Shown piece by piece: positions 22,591-34,389 of a stretch of 64,000 nucleotides of DNA. A model generated the notes under the pieces. The model saw nothing but the letters and a program-made list of their open reading frames with translations, ran no database searches and was not told the DNA's origin. Numbering within the stretch: position 1 is the first letter of the stretch; every line of letters starts with the position of its first letter. The stretch covers positions 147,612,166 through 147,676,165 of the forward strand of contig CM035152.1 in NCBI GenBank assembly GCA_020205615.1, given 5' to 3'. Position numbers and translations under genes: made by a program. Source of the stretch: Panax quinquefolius (taxonomy: Eukaryota; Streptophyta; Magnoliopsida; Apiales; Araliaceae).

Positions 22591-22865
22591 ATATGATCCA
22601 CGGCTAAGATGTGAGAATAGTACTAGGGGGAGGCGGGGAATACCTTCGCTAGTATGACCTACCTAAGTTTATGTCTTTATTTTATTGGTTAGTCGGAAGA
22701 TAGGGATAATTTGTTACATGTCAATTAACCTTTTGTTTTGTGGCGATGTCGAAAATGACATCGAGAATGTTGAGAATAATGATGGGCGCTTGAGCGATCG
22801 TTGATTCACCACATATCGATAATCGAGGATAATGTGCATCGGGAAGGCGACAATCCTCATGCAAA

Positions 22866-23910
22866 TAACAACCTTGACGACCAAATGATGAATGATCAAA
22901 TGTTAGGAGGCTTTATACGATTTATGCGGCAATGATGAGAGGCGACTCTGTCCAAAAGCGTAGGTGGAAACACGGAAAACTCTCGGTGCGGTCCACCGCT
23001 AAACAATTCAAGGAGCTGGGACCACCGGAGTTTAAGGAGAAGCAAAACCACTTCTTGGCGGAAGCATGGATAAAGCAGATTACCAAGATATTTGATGTCT
23101 TGGGATGCTCAGAGAGCAAAAGGTTCCCTTCTACGCCGCCTTTATGTTGTTGCGGAGAGGCGGATTATTGGTGGGAATCGGTAAAAGCGTACTCGACTTC
23201 TTTGTCTTGAAGATATCTTGGGAGAAGTTCGGGGGAACATTCAGCGACAAATACTTTCACGAAAGTATTCGCCATATGAAAGAGGTGGAGTTTATCAAGT
23301 TGGAATAAAACAATATGGTAGTGTCGCATGATACGAGGCAAAATTTGCGGAGTTATCACGGTTTCGTCCTTGGTGGTGGATAATGAGAGAATGGCGCGAA
23401 TGTTTTTAAGAGGTTTGAAGCGGGAGATCGTCGACATCTTATTTCTCATAAAGCGTGTTTGTATTCGGATGTTGTAAATAGGGCTCGATTAGTGGAGAGC
23501 GATAATGAGTCAGCCTTGACTAAAAAGAAGACCAAAGCAAAATTATAATACCGGTGAGAGTAGTCGTGAGCGGTGATAACAAGCGTGGAGGAATCAAGCG
23601 GGCGGATATGGTAACCACTTGGTGGTAATCGAGGCCAAAACAATAAGAATGGACATTTCAAGAAAAGGAGATTCAACAATAATGGAAAGGCGTCGACACC
23701 AAAGACACCGTTGTTAAGGAAGGAGAAAGACCACCTATCATATGCTTCAAATGCGGAGGAGAGGACACATCGATCAAAGCTGCGCCATGCAGTCAAAGCA
23801 TGTTATAATTGTGGAAGAAGGTCACTTAGCTCGATTTTGTGCGTTCAGAAGACAAATTCACTAGGATGGAGAGCACCAAAAGTAGTCGAGAAAATTCAAA
23901 GCCGGTAGTC
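22866..23910 (+). pseudogene. Element C gag (multiply frameshifted)
   Basis: Pieces in three frames: TAKQFKELGPPEFKEKQNH, WIKQITKIFDVLGCSE, then after a shift DKYFHESIRHMKEVEFIKLE, a basic linker, and zinc-knuckle remains (cttcaaatgcgg = FKCG near 23745; CYNCGRRSLSSILC near 23800). Same order as B's gag but with at least five frame breaks. Several breaks sit where homologues have CAG or CTG. Confidence 0.8.
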
Positions 23911-23939
23911 TGAGGAGGAGGCGTTTTGTGTGACCTCCC

Positions 23940-24428
23940 GGAGAGCAAGGAACTCGAATGAGGTCATCATGGGTAAGCTTATCATAAACTCTAATGAAGT
24001 CTATACTTTATTTGATCACTGGGTTCTACCCATTCTTTTATTTCTCTACTTGCGCTCATCGATTAAATTTGACTCAGGAGAAATTAGACTTTGACTTATC
24101 TGTGGAAACTCAGGTTGGGAGAAACCTTCATTACATCCATTGTTTATAAGTCTTGTTTGGTTCAAATCGGTACCCTCACATTACTGTCGATCTTATTTCA
24201 TTAAAAATACTTGCATTTGATGTGATTCTAGGGATTGATTGGTTAACTACTTATCATGCAAAAATTGATTGTTTTCGTAAGGTTGTTAGCTTTCGTATTC
24301 CTAATCAACCTATTATGCGAATTCAAACGACCAAACCATTAAAATCAATCACGGTCATCTCAAGCCATAAAGCTATTCGTTTATTGAAAAGCGGATGTCA
24401 AGCTTTCTTAGCTCATATCACGATTTAA
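23940..24428 (+). pseudogene. Element C protease
   Basis: The active-site region reads tttgatcactgggttctacc where a DTGS-type sequence is expected: an extra base destroys the motif. Downstream an open frame (24153-24428) has FDVILGIDWLTTYHAKIDCF, the intact second protease signature, then KPLKSITVISSHKAIRLLKS before a stop. Confidence 0.75.
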
Positions 24429-24479
24429 ACAAAAATAAATCGGTTTTGAGCGATATTTCTATTGTTAATAAATTTCTGA

Positions 24480-25100
24480 CGTATTCCCAGAAGAACTTCA
24501 CTGGCCTACCCCAGGCGTGAAATTGAATTTTGTATCGACCTTGAAACGGTACAAAACCTATTTCCAAAGCCCCATGTCGAATAGCTCTATTGAACTTGAG
24601 GAGTTAAAGACCCAGCTGCGGAATTGTTAGACATTGGCTTTATTCGTCCTAGTACTTCTCCTTGGGGTGCTCTGTTACATTCGTGAAGAAGAAAGATGGG
24701 AGTATCGACTTTGTATTGATTATCGGGAGTTAAATCATGTCACCATCTCAAAAATAGGTATCCATTGCCACGTATTGATGACCTATTTGACCATTTGCAA
24801 GAGCCAAATTCTTTTCAAAGATTGATCTTCGTTAGGATATCACCGATTGAAGATTAGAACCGTGACATTCAAAGGCGGCTTTCGAAACTCAGATGCGGGC
24901 ATTATGAATTCTAGTCATGTCCTTTGGATTGACTAATGCTCTCTTTGCCTTCATGGATATGATGAGCCAAGTATTGAGGAATATTTGGATCACTTTGTGG
25001 TCGTCTTTATTGATGACATCCTTATTTATTCAAAAAAGCCGTGAAGATCATGAAGCAACACTTGAGGTGACACTCCAAAAGCCGTGAATATAAGCTTTAT
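24480..25100 (+). pseudogene. Element C reverse transcriptase
   Basis: [19 protein letters not shown] (near 24700) is the first palm motif. [12 protein letters not shown] (FIDD at 25006-25017) is the catalytic metal-binding motif, YxDD in most families and FIDD in chromoviruses. The block between them, normally LRSGYHQLKIR, is frameshifted twice at places where CAG is expected. Non-functional as written. Confidence 0.8.
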
Positions 25101-25199
25101 GCGAGTTGAAGAAATCACGAGTTACGGCTTGAAGAAGTAGCATTCCTTGGGCACGTGGTATCAAGTCATGGAATATCATTGACCCAACAAAGATTGAAG

Positions 25200-25860
25200 C
25201 TATTCAAAATTGGGAACAACCTAAATCGATAATAGAAATCGTAGCTTTCTTGGTTTATTTGGTTATTATCGGAGATTCGTGGAAGAATTTTCTCGAATCG
25301 CTACTCCATTGACTCGGTGACTCGGAAGATACAAAGTTCGGTTGGGGCGAAGAATGTGAGAAGAGTTTTCAAGAACTCGAGAGGAGACTTATTTCAAAGA
25401 CTGTTACGGCAATACCATCGGCTTCGGAGGATTTGTCATCTCTGGTGATGCTGCTTGAGCAAAAGGTTGGGATGTGTTCTTATGCTGACATGGAAAAGTT
25501 ATAGCTTTATGCCTCATGACAACTCAAAGAATATGAGAGGAATTATCCTACTCATGATCTAGAGTTAGCGGTTGTTATCTTGCACTTAAAATTTGGAGGC
25601 ATTACTTGTATGGGGAGAAAATAGAGATCTTTCTGGATCATAAAAGCCTCAAATATTTCTTCACTCAAAAGGAACTCAACATGCGACAACGACGTTGGCT
25701 TGAACTATTGAAAGATTATGATCATACCATCGATACCATCCTAGAAAAGCAAGCGTGGTAGTTGGCGCGCATTGAGTAGAAAATCATATGCAATCTGAGT
25801 GCGATATTGTCAACGCAAAGGCCCATTTTGTGTGACTTGCAAAGGATGGAGATAGAGTTA
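25200..25860 (+). pseudogene. Element C RNase H
   Basis: Fragments in several frames include [20 protein letters not shown] (near 25610-25660) and the terminal GKANVVxxALSR region (degraded to aaagcaagcgtggtagttgg near 25748). This domain removes the RNA strand during reverse transcription. Confidence 0.7.
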
Positions 25861-25959
25861 AAGACTCGGGGGACGCGTGTGATGATAGCGAGTATCTGAG
25901 TAGAAGCCGACTTTAATCGATAAAGTTAAAATTTGCTCGAGCTACGGACTTGGAGGCGA

Positions 25960-26640
25960 TGCGTATGAGGAAGAAAGTGCAAGAAGAAGTGCTATCTTAG
26001 GAAGCAAGAATCGATGAAGAAGGAATACTTGAGTCAACTCGGACTTTGTGTTTCTAACGACCACGATTTAAAGTATAATATCATGATGGGTATACAACAC
26101 ACCATTTGCAATCCATCACAGGAGTACCAAAATGTATCGTGATATTTCGTCAATACATTTTGGTGGAGCAATATGAAAGAGAGATAGTATTTGTTTATCT
26201 CAAGGTGTCTAACTTGTCAGCGAGTTAAAAGCGGAGCATCAAGTACCAAAAGGTCCATTGCAACCACTTGAAATTCGAATGGAAGTGGGAGCACATTACC
26301 ATGGATTTAGATTCTGCGGTCTTCCTAAGGTTTCTCAAGGCATTGATGCGATTTGGGTCATTGTTGATAGATTGACCAAGTCTGCTCATTTCTTAAATCG
26401 TCGAGAAACTTATACACTTGAGCGTCTTCTTGCTCGTATGTACATAAGCGAGATTGTAAGCTGCATGGTATGCGGTATCCATAGTTTACGATCGAGACCC
26501 AAGATTCACTTCACGATTTTGGGTTAGTTTGCAAAAAGCTATAGAGCGCAGACTTACGATTTAGCTTCGGCATATCATCCTCAGACGACGGACGATCGGA
26601 GAGGACTATTCAAACTCTTAAAGATCTATTAAGACTACGT
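25960..26640 (+). pseudogene. Element C integrase core
   Basis: The zinc-binding end reads RCLTCQRV (near 26200) in one frame. The next open frame (26258-26527) has AIWVIVDRLTKSAHFL and later SRPKIHFT, matching the core region around the second catalytic Asp (SDRDPRFTS in homologues; here the Asp is lost). Broken by at least three frameshifts. Confidence 0.75.
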
Positions 26641-27372
26641 GTCCTTGATTTCAAGGGAGTTGGGACAAGTTCTTACCATTGGTGGAGTTTTCCTACAACA
26701 GCAGTTATCAAGCAAGTATTGGCATGGCTCCATTCGAGCGTTGTATGGAAGAAAAAGTGTCGTTCTCGGTATCTTTGGGATGAGGTGGGTGAAGCAGCGT
26801 TGTTGGGATAGGAGTTGGTGCGTATGACTACGGAAAAGATTCAAACGATCCGACAACGTATAAAAACCTCACAAAATCGACAAAAGAGTTATCTTTGATC
26901 TTCATCGAAAGGGCGTGGAATTCGATATAGGAGATCGTGTGTTGTTAAGAGTTGCTCCATGGAAAGGAGTTACAAGATTTGGAAAGAGAGGAAAACTTAA
27001 TCCTCGATTCATTGGTCCATTTTAATCCTCGATCGAGTAGGAGCGTGGCTATAGACTCGACTTTCTGTGAATATGTCTCGTGTTCATAGCGTTTTCACAT
27101 ATCCATATTACGTAAATATGTGAAAGACCGAACCACATTATTGAGTTAGAACCGGACGAAATAGCGGAAGATTTGGCGTATGAAGAGGTTCTGTTCAAAT
27201 CTTGGATAAGAAGGAACATATTCTACGCTCGAGGTTATACCTCAAGTCAAAGTTTTGTGGAGGAACCACGATGTTGAGGAAATGACTTGGGAGTTAGAAT
27301 CGAAATGAAATGAAAAGGTATCCTTACCTCTTGACATACCAGCATCGTACCCTAATTTCGAGGGCGAAATTT
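26640..27372 (+). pseudogene. Element C GPY/F module and chromodomain-like tail
   Basis: SIRALYGRK, DRQKSYLxxHRKGVEFxIGD-type and ELEPDEIAEDLAYEEVL pieces are readable in alternating frames, followed by a degraded end just before the polypurine tract. Equivalent to 15145-15560 in B and 39100-39840 in A. Confidence 0.7.
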
Positions 27373-27387
27373 CATAAGAAGGGAGGT
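27373..27387 (+). other. Element C polypurine tract
   Basis: aagaagggaggt immediately precedes the 3' LTR. This is where plus-strand DNA synthesis starts. Confidence 0.75.
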
Positions 27388-29962
27388 TGTAAGACCCGAC
27401 TATTATAAATAAAGATGAATTTTCTATAAATATTATTTTTGAATATTATGGAATAAATTTGATATAATGTTATAGTTGTGGGTAGTATTTATAAATTTTT
27501 GCAAAGTATGCAAGTTGTTATAAAATATTCGTTTGGTTGGGGAATATTCTTTTTGTTAGGAATATTAAATACAACTACTCAATCATTGATGGACCCCACA
27601 ATGAGAATTATTATCGGATTGAGAAAAGCGCAAAAATATTTTATAAAAATAACGGCGGAGGTGTTTCTGCAATTAAAAGCTGTTGAACTACCGGTGGTAA
27701 AAAAGTACGATGTCTGGCGTGGTTGCATAGTAGTACTGCGGTATTGATTATTGATGCTTACGTGAGAAGTCACTCATTTATGCTTAATTATTACTACGAT
27801 AATTCTTTGCATCATATCTCTTATATTATTGATTCAATTATTGTCACACGAGTATCATACGTATAATATAGTATTAAATCAATAATTGAGGCGACAAGTT
27901 ATAAATGATTAATAATTGTTGAAAGATTAAATATGTGTTGATTAAAAATAAAATGATTTGTGGTAAGTTTGATTATCTTATGGGGGCTCGTATATGTCAT
28001 CATCTAAGAGTCTCTTCGTCGATAGTAATTACCTTTGTGAATAGTAATTACCATCGTCGATAGTATTTACCTTCGTCGATAGTAATTACCTTCGTCGATA
28101 GTAATTATCCTTGTGAATAGTAATTACCTTCGTTAATAGTAATTACCCTTGTGAATAGTAATTACCTTCGTCGATAGTAATTACCACTTTTACACAGACG
28201 TCGAACCACTTGTCGTTTCACATTCTGAGCGTCGAACCACTTTTCTTTTCACATCATCATCGATTAAATCGAGCCACTTGCCTTTTCACACGGCGGTGCT
28301 AAGCTAGAAATCTTCTATAAATAGAGGCCTAGTGCTTCATTATTTTTCGAACGAATTCTAGAGAGAAGCTATAGAGAGAATAAGAGAAAGAAGAAGAGTA
28401 TTTTGTTACTACTGCTACTGCGATATTCAATCTCTACCAAAAAGTAAGGGGTGTTATTCTTTCTTATTCATGAAGAGAAGGCATTGTTATTCCATTGCTT
28501 ATTATTACATTGGAATAACTTTGTATCAGTGGTTTACCTATACTTGGTGACATTCTTCTATTATTACATTGGAACATCACATGCGTGTGTTTTACAGGAC
28601 TGGTTTCTTCTTTATTATTACATTGGAACATCACATGCATGTGTTTTTTACTCGGACTGGTTAAAATCTTTTTATTATTACTGTTGGAACATCACATGCG
28701 TGTGTTTTTTACAGGACTGATTTAAATCTTTATCATTACATTGGAATATCTATATCATGTGTTTTACAGGATGCAGTTCCATCTTTATTATTACATTGGA
28801 ACATCACGCCGATTGTGAATTTTACGACTTTGGTTCCGTTATTTATTATTACATTGGAATAACTTTTGCTGTGCGATCTATCGCATGCATGGTGATTTCT
28901 TTTGTTATTCCATTCTTCATTATACTCAGTTGGTTAAAACTTTGACTTCTATACTCCATGAAATTAGTGGAATATCCTTGATATTGGCGCTTCATCCAGT
29001 ATCCTTTTATGGAAATATTCTTCTCAGTATTCTTGAATTTTACTCTACAAAACCGGTACCTTGTTGAAAATTGGACGTTAATAATTCCTGGATAAAATAA
29101 TTCTTGAACTTGTTTTATTGAATTCTTATATCATTGTCATCATCCTCATGTTTATATTATGTTGAAAGTCATCATGGCTTTGTAGTGCATAGATGGACTT
29201 GGTATGATTATGACGAGAGACTATTCGATTGTAATCATGGGTAGTAATGTTACAAATGATGTGATAAAAATCCTCGATGGTAGCGTAGTGCATTGATGGA
29301 TGATTGTTGGCATGATCATGACCATTAATGAATACACAAATATTCTTGGCCGTAGTGATGCATGAATAATTGTGGTCGTGATACTTAAAGAATATCCTTG
29401 GTAGTAGTGCGAGGGTGATTCGATGATGTGGAATATTTATTAAAATTTGAGTCTCGGCTATAATGATGATGAAAAACCTTTTAAATCATAAAAGATAGTA
29501 GACTTTATTTTCTACTTGACTCTTTTAATGTATTGCATATTCTCTGCAGTTAAAGCTTGGTTGTCTATTGTATTTTATCGGTTTAACATTGTTGAAGACT
29601 ATTGATAATTTATTACGCATTATCTTAGTCATAATATTTCTTCTTTGGGCTAGTTGAGCTCACCCTTTCTTTCCTTTGTTCTCTTGAAATGAGAATATAA
29701 TTTGGGGACGAGTCGGGGAAGCAGTGATGGTCTGAAGATAGCATTAGTAGTCCTCACATTACGTGAAATAGTGTGATAATAATTGTAATGAGGACTCCTT
29801 TTGAGTTTGTATAATATCTAGTAGGCGATATTTGTATTTAAACTCACGATTTATGTCGTATTGTACCACAGCGAGTTATGTTAGTAAGTTGTATTTAAAT
29901 TTTATACCATGTAAGTGGCGACCCAAGATGGGTGATGTATACCTAATTTTGGGGGTGTCACA
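27388..29962 (+). mobile_element. Element C 3' LTR
   Basis: About 2.58 kb, collinear with 19939-22569 but with many small indels and substitutions. TATA box at 28316-28323. U3 arrays at 28017-28190 and 28197-28290, degenerate array at 28480-28870, 18-nt motif at 29647-29664, stem-loop at 29749-29796. Confidence 0.9.
29749..29796 (+). other. Conserved LTR stem-loop (C 3' LTR)
   Basis: Outer arms perfect. The inner stem is one base shorter on its left side than in the 5' LTR (cacatt instead of cactatt). Confidence 0.65.
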
Positions 29963-30041
29963 TTAATCAAATCAACCCTTACTATTTCAAAATAATAAAT
30001 AAAGGAAATTCCATTTTATTTAAAAAATTCGGGGTCTTACA

Positions 30042-30886
30042 ACGATACTATTCACAGAAAAATTAAATTTTTGTTTTTTGTCCAAAATATCTATTATGGA
30101 TACTAGCTTTGATTGTATCCATGTTTTGATCATTCTTGAATTTTACTCCACTATGTTTATTTATGAAGTATTTTTGAACTCGGATTGTTTAAAGTACGAA
30201 TCCTTAATATTTGTTCTTTTGTTTCACTGGATTCATTTTTTTTAAAATATTTTTCATCATCCTCAGTCCTAAATGATGATATTACTGAATATCTTTGGCC
30301 TGTAGTGCAAAGATGAATGAATTTTTTATAAATATCTTTGGCCTGTAGTGCAAAGATGTGCAGGTGTTGAGATGAACATAACCGACTGATGAATATCTTT
30401 GGCCTGTAGTGCAAAGATGAATATTTGATTCAAGATGAATATTGATTGATGTTACAAGGATAAAATATTGATGATGGACTTTTAAATTCATAGATTATAG
30501 TAGATTTCATTCTCTATGTTACTCATCTATGAATTATTATTTCCGCTGCGAATATTGATCTGAAACTTGTTGTCTATTGTATTTTATACAATTTTTCCTT
30601 GTTGAAGACTAACGATAATTTGTTCTATATTATCTTAGTCATAATATTCTTTATTGGGCTAGTTGAGCTCACCCTTTTCCTTTTTGTTCTATTTTTCTTC
30701 TGAGGAGGCGAGAATGTAGCGAGTACTAGTCGAGGTATGGAATGAAGGTTCTAGAAAGTTATTTTAGTAGTCCTCACCATTTTTGTAAAATAATGTACCA
30801 ATAATTGTAATGAGCACTTATTTGGGTGTAAATATTGTCTAGATGGCAATATTTGTATTTAAACTCACAGTTTTTATGTTGAATAT
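30042..30886 (+). mobile_element. Element A 5' LTR, second piece
   Basis: Resumes the LTR interrupted at 12367. It holds the aatatctttggcctgtagtg repeats (30285-30425), the 18-nt motif (30656-30673) and the stem-loop (30769-30818). It ends inside the region equivalent to 42285, short of the LTR terminus, where copia-derived sequence begins. Confidence 0.8.
30769..30818 (+). other. Conserved LTR stem-loop (A 5' LTR)
   Basis: Left arm agtcctca, right arm tgagcact (one mismatch against the perfect form in the 3' LTR). Confidence 0.6.
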
Positions 30887-30894
30887 TTAATATG

Positions 30895-31195
30895 AGTTTG
30901 TTGTGCACACACAAGGCAAGTATTAAATATTTAAGATGTTATTTTTATTACATATGATGTTTATAAGGAATTGAACATTCTTTGCTTTGTTGTGTGCACA
31001 CCTGAGGGGTTGTAGTTTTCTCTTCACTTATATGGAAATCTTTGGAGTGCGACTTAACTTAAATCATTTTAATTCGGATGTGCACACACTTGACCATTAT
31101 GATTTAAGAGGCAAAATACAAGGAGTTACATAGTTGATGTCATTGACAAGAGTTGTCTACCTATTTATTTATATATAGTTTATTGTGCACACACA
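30895..31195 (+). repeat. Copia leader with four tgtgcacaca motifs
   Basis: Motifs at about 30903, 30990, 31079 and 31173, each in a context like ttgtgcacacacaag. Spacing is ~90 bp. Similar cacaca motifs recur at the start of the 3' LTR (34400). Confidence 0.6.
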
Positions 31196-31401
31196 AGACT
31201 ATATACATTTGAAATGAGATCCTTATTCTCACTAGCATTTCTTTAATTAGATTTTGCTGAACTATATAAGTGAGGGTAATATAGTTTGAAGAAAATAGTG
31301 GGAGATACCAATTTAAAATAAGACCTAATTTATTTTGGTAATTAATAAAAGAATGTATGCTAAAATATTGTTAATTACAAATTTATTTACAGAATTTTAT
31401 A

Positions 31402-32200
31402 ATGTCTAAATTACTATCACTACGAAGCATATTAGATGCTATTTAATCGGACCGTATTAAACGGATTGGTTAAGGAAATTGAGAAAAAATTCTCAATTTG
31501 AAAAGCTATCTTATGTCCTTAATATGCCTATCCCCGCAATGGTTTAGAGACAATGCCTCTAAGGAAGAGATTGCTACTTTTAGAAAGTGGCGAGATGATG
31601 CACTTGCGATTGGCTCGATGCATCATGCTCGTATCCGTGAGTAACAAGCTTCAAGCGTCAACATGAAACTATGGATACTCCTCTTATACTCCACCTTGCG
31701 TCAAGTAGTTGATGGTGAGGAAAGTAGGGGTGATAGATATCGAGGATATCTAAGGAGCTCTTCCGATCTAGAATGACCAGAGTGACACTACTGATGCGGA
31801 TAAAAGTCCTTAACATTATCAATTTGATTGATCAATTAGGACAACGGGTTTTGTCATGGATGGAAAGTTGAGCCAAGATTTGATCTTGCACTCACTCCCA
31901 GACTCCTTTCAAAATTGTTGTGAATTTTTCATATGAACAAGCTAGATATCAGCCTTACTGATTTGCTTAACATGTTGAAAAATATTGAGAGTCACTTTCA
32001 ACCAAGAAAGACCATGTCTTATTGGTAGAGGCCAAATGATCTTCTGAAAAGAAGAATGATTCAAAGAAAGTAAATAGAAAGGCAAAAAAAAAGGATAATA
32101 AGAACAAAACTAATACAGATAGCAAAGGAGTTTGCTTCCATTGCAATAAGCCTGGACACTGAAAAGAAACTGTGAAAAACATCTTACAGAGGCTAACCAA
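31402..32200 (+). pseudogene. Copia gag remnant with zinc knuckle
   Basis: ATG at 31402 opens MSKLLSLRSILDAI and is soon stopped. FRDNASKEEIATFRKWRDDA (near 31550) and later GVCFHCNKPGH*KRNC (32128-32172) follow, the CCHC knuckle with TGA in place of Trp. Copia gag is normally one uninterrupted frame; here at least four stops or shifts are seen. Confidence 0.7.
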
Positions 32201-32249
32201 AGAAGCTTCGGTTACAAATATAGTTTTTGTTCATGATGAAATAAATTTT

Positions 32250-32640
32250 TCTTTAAGTCAAAGTTCTACTTGGGTATTGGATACCGGCTTTGGTTATCAT
32301 AAATATAGATTCATGAAGGGGCCAAGCAGAAATAGAAAGCTAAACAAAGATAAGTAATCCTATGTGTGGGAAATGAAGCAAAGGTTGCTACATTAGCCAT
32401 AGAAACTTATAGTTTAGCACTGCCTACGGGCAAATCTATTAAGTCGATAAGTTGTTATTGTATTCCAGTTCTCATTGGAAACATTATTTCCATTTTATTG
32501 TTGGACAATGAAATCTTTGGTATTATATTTAAGAATAATTTTTGTTCTATTTATAATAATAATGTTTTGTATAGAATTAGAATATTACTTAATGGATTTA
32601 TTGTACTTGACTTACGTGAAAATAATTTTGCATATTAAAC
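32250..32640 (+). pseudogene. Copia protease and pre-integrase region
   Basis: STWVLDTG (near 32264-32287) is the copia aspartic protease active site. Downstream, AIETYSLALPTGKSI and YRIRILLNGFIVLDLRENN resemble the protease-to-integrase linker of plant copia elements. Confidence 0.65.
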
Positions 32641-32649
32641 AAATTAGTA

Positions 32650-33110
32650 TAAGAAAAGGAGATGATCATTCAAAAAGTTGAATATGTGTATTTGATGAAA
32701 TACAAGTATGAATTATTTGAAAGTTTCAAAGAATTCAAAAGTGAAACAAATTGGCAAAGTATTAGGATTCTTTTATCGGATCAAGGAAGGAATACTTGTG
32801 CAATGAGTTTTTATATCATCTCAAATGGTTTTCTCACAATGGGCGCCGCCTCGATCTGTGATAATTGATTGATGTATCGAAAGAAAAATCGTACCTTGTT
32901 GGACATAGTACGATCCATAATGATTTTCCGACATTCCGGTATCCTCTCAGGTCATGTCACAGAAATGGGGCTGCATATCTACAAAAAGGTAACCTCAAAA
33001 TCCAGCCCCAAGACTCCATAAAAGTTATGGAAAGGGAGGATTCCTAGTCTTAAGTTTGTTAAAATAAGGGTTTATCCAGCTTATGTGAAAAAGGTTTCAA
33101 AGGATAAGCT
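32650..33110 (+). pseudogene. Copia integrase fragments
   Basis: YVYLMKYKYELFESFKEFKS is the core segment; RKKNRTLLDIVRSIM (near 32875) is the conserved C-terminal side of the core (ERRNRTLLDMVRSMM in relatives). The HHCC zinc-binding N-terminus is not clear. Two frameshifts. Confidence 0.65.
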
Positions 33111-33930
33111 TGGGACAAGATTTGACAAGTACAGATTTGTGGGACATCCTAAAGTAAGTTTAGGGTATATGTTCTATAATCCTACTTAGCAAAAGGTGTT
33201 TGTTGTGAAACACGCTTCCTTCTAAGATAAAAGTGTTTATCATTGAAGGAGCTAGTGGGAGGATAATAGATCTTGAAGAGTTCAAGACCACAAAATACTA
33301 TAAGTCAAATAAGAGGAACCTGTAGATAGACCTATTGTATCACAACCAAATCGTAAATTTGGTATAGTACCGAAGATACCTAGGAGGTATGGATTCATCA
33401 TGGATGATGATGATGAGGTGCGCATCATAGAAGATGATGATCCAGAGTTATATACGATGAGGTAAGAGTTCTAGAGTGTACAAAAGGGTCAGTGGGAGTG
33501 CCGTGACTTTCCTAATATTATATGTTGATATACTATAGATAAGGAATGGCATACTAATGCTACAATCAGTAAAGATAAAGTTGTCTAAACATTCCTCCAT
33601 GAATGATTTGGGTAGAGTATCTTAATTGGGGATACAAATCTATATAGATAGATTTAAGAGGATGCTCGACTTAACCCAAGGAACGTATGTTCATTTGATG
33701 CTAAAGTTGTTTAGCATGGAAAACTCCAAGAGATGTCATATGTTGATGAGACATGGAGTGTATCTCTCTTAATAGTCCCCATAGACTCCAAAAAGAGAGA
33801 TCGCATGAGTAACTATCATGTATGCAATGAAATGTACGAGACCTAATGTTGATCAGTCATATTCTGAAGAAGTTCACTGTGAGACAGTGAAAAACATCTT
33901 AAAGTACTTAACCGACACTAAGGATGTGAT
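33110..33930 (+). pseudogene. Copia reverse transcriptase fragments
   Basis: FDKYRFVGHPKVSLGYMFYN and EFKTT segments lead to a palm motif near 33517-33540 that reads LYVDIL instead of LYVDDIL: one catalytic Asp codon is lost. MNDLGR (near 33600) follows, as in the family. Confidence 0.65.
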
Positions 33931-34320
33931 CATATACATGGTGGGTCTGAATTAAAACAAGAGGGCTTAACAGACTCAAGTTTTTCAGACAAACCAAGAC
34001 GACATAAAATCCACTTTAAGATAAAGCGTTACTTTGAACAGTGGTGCAGTGAATCGGAAAGGTTCCAAATGGCAAAGAGTTGCTGGTTTAGTGATAAAGA
34101 CAAAGTATATAGCTGTAAATGAAGCTGCAAGTTGATTGTTTGGATGAAAAGTTCATTACAGAACTAGGAATAGTTCCTAAGTCTCATCTTGGATCTAAAC
34201 ATGTGTTGTGTCACTTTCATTTGATTATAGGAATCATTGGAAAATTGGAAATCACTATAGAGATAGTGGACTCTCAAGAACAACATTACATATCCATTAA
34301 CTAAAACTTATCCAACAGCA
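33930..34320 (+). pseudogene. Copia RNase H fragments
   Basis: TKYIAVNEAAS and LDEKFITELGIVP (34119 onward) are the RNase H end. Followed by the polypurine tract gagggagat at 34381-34389. Confidence 0.6.
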
Positions 34321-34389
34321 GGATAATCGTCACTTAGAGAAGAAGGGTATGAGATACCATGGCGATTGGCTTTAGTGCAAGAGGGAGAT

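Larger units (their letters stand above)
19939..29962 (+). mobile_element. Gypsy element C, full length, nested in B
   Basis: TGTAAGACC...GTGTCACA with perfect duplication ttaat (19934-19938; 29963-29967). Removing it restores B's LTR, as shown by the uninterrupted equivalent at 15040-15110. LTRs 19939-22569 and 27388-29962, interior ~4.8 kb in the order gag, protease, reverse transcriptase, RNase H, integrase, chromodomain-like tail. It is the innermost and so the youngest insertion of this nest, yet its frames are shattered. Confidence 0.92.
12368..30041 (-). mobile_element. Gypsy element B, nested in A's 5' LTR
   Basis: Inverted element. 3' LTR 12368-15133, interior 15134-17992, 5' LTR 17993-19938 plus 29963-30041. 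The outer ends read tgtggacgcccc and ggggtcttaca (complement of the family head). No clean 5-bp duplication is visible at the outer junctions. The 5' LTR lacks ~0.7 kb at its U5 end together with the primer site. The interior has gag and protease in fair condition but has lost most reverse transcriptase, RNase H and integrase core. Confidence 0.85.

Noticed and set aside
23446..23796. 116-codon minus ORF in element C
   Set aside because: Antisense of the gag linker and knuckle; no independent support.
12363..30046. Target duplication for element B
   Set aside because: Flanks catgt and acgat do not match, so none is claimed.
30887..31400. Copia 5' LTR
   Set aside because: It shares no start, end or body with the 3' LTR at 34390-36237; it looks like the leader instead.
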